Positions 61,001 to 64,000 of a DNA stretch of 64,000 nucleotides are shown piece after piece. Below the pieces are notes generated by a model. It saw only the letters and a list, made by a program, of their open reading frames with translations. It had not been told where the DNA came from and made no database searches. Source of the stretch: Budorcas taxicolor (taxonomy: Eukaryota > Chordata > Mammalia > Artiodactyla > Bovidae); the NCBI RefSeq assembly GCF_023091745.1, contig NC_068920.1, positions 2,914,001 through 2,978,000 on the forward strand, in the 5' to 3' direction. Within the stretch, counting starts at the first letter, position 1; every line of letters starts with the position of its first letter. The position numbers and the translations under genes were made by a program.

Positions 61001-64000
61001 GGGGCGCCTCTGGATGTGGGCGGGACCCTCGTGTTTCCCTTCGAGTGGAGACGGGTATGTCGGGGAACTTCTTGATTTGCACCAAGGGTGTGAAGGACCC
61101 TTTCGAAGTTCCAGAGGTGAGGTGTGATCAGACTCGAGAAGCCTCAGCGAACATGGGCCTCATCTCGCCTGGAGGGGAGAACCTCCTTGATTTTCTCGAG
61201 TAGCGGCAGATCTTCTTGTGTTAGGACGGGGACCTCAGTGACCCGCTCTGGTGGCCTCAGGAAAGGCCAGTCCCCATGCGAGTTGCTAGGGGCCCACTCG
61301 GGATTGCTCTCCCGTCCATGCCGGGGGCCTCAGACCTTGTGTGGAGTCTGGGACGGAACCTGAGGATTCCTCTCTTGTGTTGCCATGGATCTTGGGGTGC
61401 TTCTGAGTCTCCCCAGGGGAGTCAGGCCTCATCTCGTGTGGGGGCATGCACGTGCGCTTTCCTCCCGAACTTCAGCAGTAGTGTCACGCTTCCTGTCACG
61501 TGGATCAAGGGATCTGTGGCTTTCCCTCGAGGCTGTCCCTGGAGGCTTTCCAACGAGGCTTTTCCACAGGGCTGTGCCACGTGCCACCTTGGTGTGAGTC
61601 GATCCTCGGCGTGAAAGACGAGCCGGTGAAGGGAAAAGAGGTTCCTCTGGAATGGACTGAGACCTCTGGGGGACTCTTGGAATGGTGGTACGACCCTTGA
61701 GTTCCTCTCGCCGTTCCTGTTGAGAGGGCCTCCTGTTGAGATGCGACGTAAATGCCGGAAAATCTTTCCCGAAGAAGCAGGGAAAGGATCCCTCATCTCG
61801 AGCTACTAGGCGGAAATGGGGCACCTCTGGATGTGGGCGGGATCCTCGTGATTCCTCTCGAGTGGAGATGGGTATGTCGGGGGAACATCTTGATTTGCAC
61901 CAAGGGTGTGAAGGACCCTTTCGAAGTTCCAGAGGTGAGGTGTGATCAGGCTCGAGACGCCTCAGCGGAAAAGGTCCTCATCTCGCCTGGAGGGGAGAAT
62001 CTCCTGGATTTTCTCGAATTGCGGCAGGTCTTCTCGAGTTACGACGGGGACCTCAGGGACCCGCTCTGGTGGCCTCAGGAAAGGCCAGTCCCCATGCGAG
62101 TTGCTAGGGGCCCTCTCGCGATTCCTCTCCCGTCCATGCCGTGGCATAAGACCTTGTGTGGAGTCGGGGCCGGAACCTGAGGATTCCTCTCCAGTGTTGC
62201 CATGGATCTTGGGGTGCTTCTGAGTCTCCCCACGGGAGTCAGGCCTCGTCTCTAGTGCGGGCATGCACGTGCGCTTTCCTCCCGAGCTGCAGCAGTAGTG
62301 TCATGCTTCCTGTCACGTGGATCAAGGGATCTGTGGCTTTGCCTCGAGGCTTTCCCTCGATGATTTTGCACGAGGCTTTCCCACAGGGCCGTGCCTCGTG
62401 CCACCTTGGTGTGAGTCGATCCTCGGCGTGAAAGACGACCCAGTGAAGGGAAAAGAGGTTCCTCTGGAATGGACTGAGACATCTGGGGGACTCTTGGCAT
62501 GGTGGTACGACCCTGGAGTTTTTCTCGCCGTTCCTGTTGAGAGGGCCTCCTCTTGAGATGCGACGGGAACGCCGGGAACTGTTTCCCGACGAAGCAGTGA
62601 AAGGATCCCTCTTCTCGAGCTACGAGGCGGAAACGGGGCTCCTCTGGATGTGGGCGGGACCCTCGTGTTTCCTCTCGAGGATAGACGGGTTTGTCGGGGA
62701 ACTTCTTGCTTTGCACCAAGGGTGTGAAAGACCCTTTCGAAGTTCCAGAGGTGAGGTGTGATCAGCCTGGAGACGTCTCAGCGGAAATGGGCCTCATCTC
62801 GCCTGGAGCGGAGAACCTCCTGGATATTCTCGAGTTGCGGCAGGTCTTCTCGAGCTACGACGGGGACCTCAGCGACCCGCTCTGGTGGCCTCAGGAAGGG
62901 CCAGTCCCCATGCGCGATGCTAGGGACCATCTCGGGATTCCTCTCCCATCGATGCCGGGGCCTAAGACCTTGTGTGGAGTCGGCGCTGGAAACTGAGGAT
63001 TCCTCTCCAGTGTTGACATGGATCTTGGGGTGCCTCTGAGTCTCCCCAGGGGAGTCAGGCCTCGTTTCGAGTAGGGGCATGCGCCTGCGATTTCCTCCCG
63101 AGCTGCAGTAGTAGGGTCACGCTTCCTGTCACGTGGATCAAGGGATCTGTGGCTTTCCCTCGAGGCTGTCCCTCGAGGCTTTCCCACGAGGCTTTCCCAC
63201 AGGGCTGTGCCACGTGCCACCTTGCTGTGAGTCGATCCTCGGCGTGAAAGACGAGCCGGTGAAAGGAGAAGAGGTTCCTCTGGAAAGGACTGAGAACTCT
63301 GGGGGACACTTGGAACGGTGGCACGACCCTGGAGTTCCTCTCGCCGTTCCTGTTGAGAGGGCCTCCTGTTGAGATGCGACGTAAATGCCGGAAACTCTTT
63401 CCCGACGAAGCAGGGAAAGGATCCCTCATCTCGAGCTATGAGGCGGACACGGGGCACCTCTGGATGTGGGCGGGATCCTCGTGATTCCTCTCGAGTGGAG
63501 ACGGGTATGTCGGGGAACATCTTGATTTGCACCAAGGGTGTGAAGGACCCTTTCGAAGTTCCAGAGGTGAGGTGTGATCAGGCTCGAGACGCCTCAGCGG
63601 AAAAGGTCCTCATCTCGCCTGGAGGGGAGAATCTCCTGGATTTTCTCGAATTGCGGCAGGTCTTCTCGAGTTACGACGGGGACCTCAGGGACCCGCTCTG
63701 GTGGCCTCAGGAAAGGCCAGTCCCCATGCGAGTTGCTAGGGGCCCTCTCGCGATTCCTCTCCCGTCCATGCCGTGGCATAAGACCTTGTGTGGAGTCGGG
63801 GCCGGAACCTGAGGATTCCTCTCCAGTGTTGCCATGGATCTTGGGGTGCTTCTGAGTCTCCCCAGGGGAGTCAGGCCTCGTCTCTAGTGCGGGCATGCAC
63901 GTGCGCTTTCCTCCCGAGCTGCAGCAGTAGTGTCATGCTTCCTGTCACGTGGATCAAGGGATCTGTGGCTTTCCCTCGAGGCTTTCCCTCGATGATTTTG
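58069..64000 (+). repeat. Satellite array, third contig segment, with 2,448-bp trimer
   Basis: Monomer starts at 58468, 59285, 60103, 60924, 61741, 62558 and 63374. A three-monomer repeat is clear: 58112 recurs at 60563, 59285 at 61741, 60103 at 62558. Apparent offsets are 2,451-2,456 bp, but subtracting the single-base homopolymer insertions gives 2,448 = 3 x 816. The tail of the monomer at ~62900-63110 shares variants with the one at 53310 (GCGATGCTAGG, GTTGACATGG). The segment runs off the window inside a 13-bp tract. Confidence 0.93.

Noticed and set aside
1..64000. Hundreds of open reading frames of 60-257 codons on both strands, e.g. 9887-10660 (-) and 12096-12776 (+)
   Set aside because: The same peptides recur every ~0.8 kb in several frames on both strands with no preference for silent changes, frames are broken by the 13-bp copy changes, and 816 = 3 x 272 alone keeps frames aligned. 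GC-rich satellite without coding signs.
1..64000. rRNA, tRNA or other RNA genes
   Set aside because: No recognisable rRNA core, tRNA box A/B pair or Pol III terminator; all sequence is accounted for by the satellite.
1..64000. Bacterial or phage accessory system
   Set aside because: No coding genes, operons or promoters; monomer length, tandem order and fixed N gaps point to a vertebrate centromeric satellite assembly.

Overview
The window is satellite DNA from end to end. Apart from two runs of exactly 500 N (13237-13736 and 57569-58068), every base I read belongs to one head-to-tail family of GC- and CpG-rich monomers of about 787-821 bp, mostly 816 or 802/803 bp, all in one orientation. 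Using the motif RTGCGACGG (once per monomer) as phase marker, I located 77 monomer starts. I see no gene, RNA gene, transposon or single-copy DNA. The many open frames are by-products: 816 is divisible by 3, stop codons are sparse in GC-rich DNA, and the same peptides recur in every monomer in several frames on both strands.

The monomer length, GC richness, dense CTCGAG sites and a visible inner periodicity of about 31 bp fit the pericentromeric satellite I (1.715-type) family of pecoran ruminants, which has ~0.8-kb units in sheep, goat and some deer. The species cannot be decided from sequence reading alone. Fixed 500-N gaps suggest a scaffolded long-read assembly.

Layout. (1) About 1-15 kb: diverged monomers with loose relations (4 monomers, ~3.26 kb; 7 monomers, 5,682 bp) and a two-monomer repeat of ~1.60 kb at 8.9-12.9 kb; gap 1 lies here. 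(2) About 15-52 kb: a homogeneous higher-order-repeat (HOR) zone built from about ten monomer types that I call A-H, X, Y, Z. In order: F B G H, then A B X Y C Z D E F (7,271 bp), then A B X Y C Z again almost unchanged, then X-Y-Z trimers (2,421 bp), a four-monomer expansion caused by a Z/Y hybrid, an X-Y truncation, a mosaic at 40-44 kb, two B-E-G-H tetramers (~3.23 kb), then X Y. (3) About 52-64 kb: diverged monomers, then a 3 x 816 = 2,448-bp trimer in which gap 2 sits. The two flanks of gap 2 are the same 1.78 kb of sequence, which looks like an unmerged contig overlap, and the right-hand contig carries a cluster of single-base homopolymer insertions.

The points of interest are therefore the record of unequal crossover and conversion, the 13-bp inner repeat that quantises monomer length, conserved motifs in each monomer (three CACGTG boxes, a Z-prone tract, an 18-nt near-match to the CENP-B box in a subset), and assembly problems at both gaps. 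I found no multi-gene system and do not claim one.
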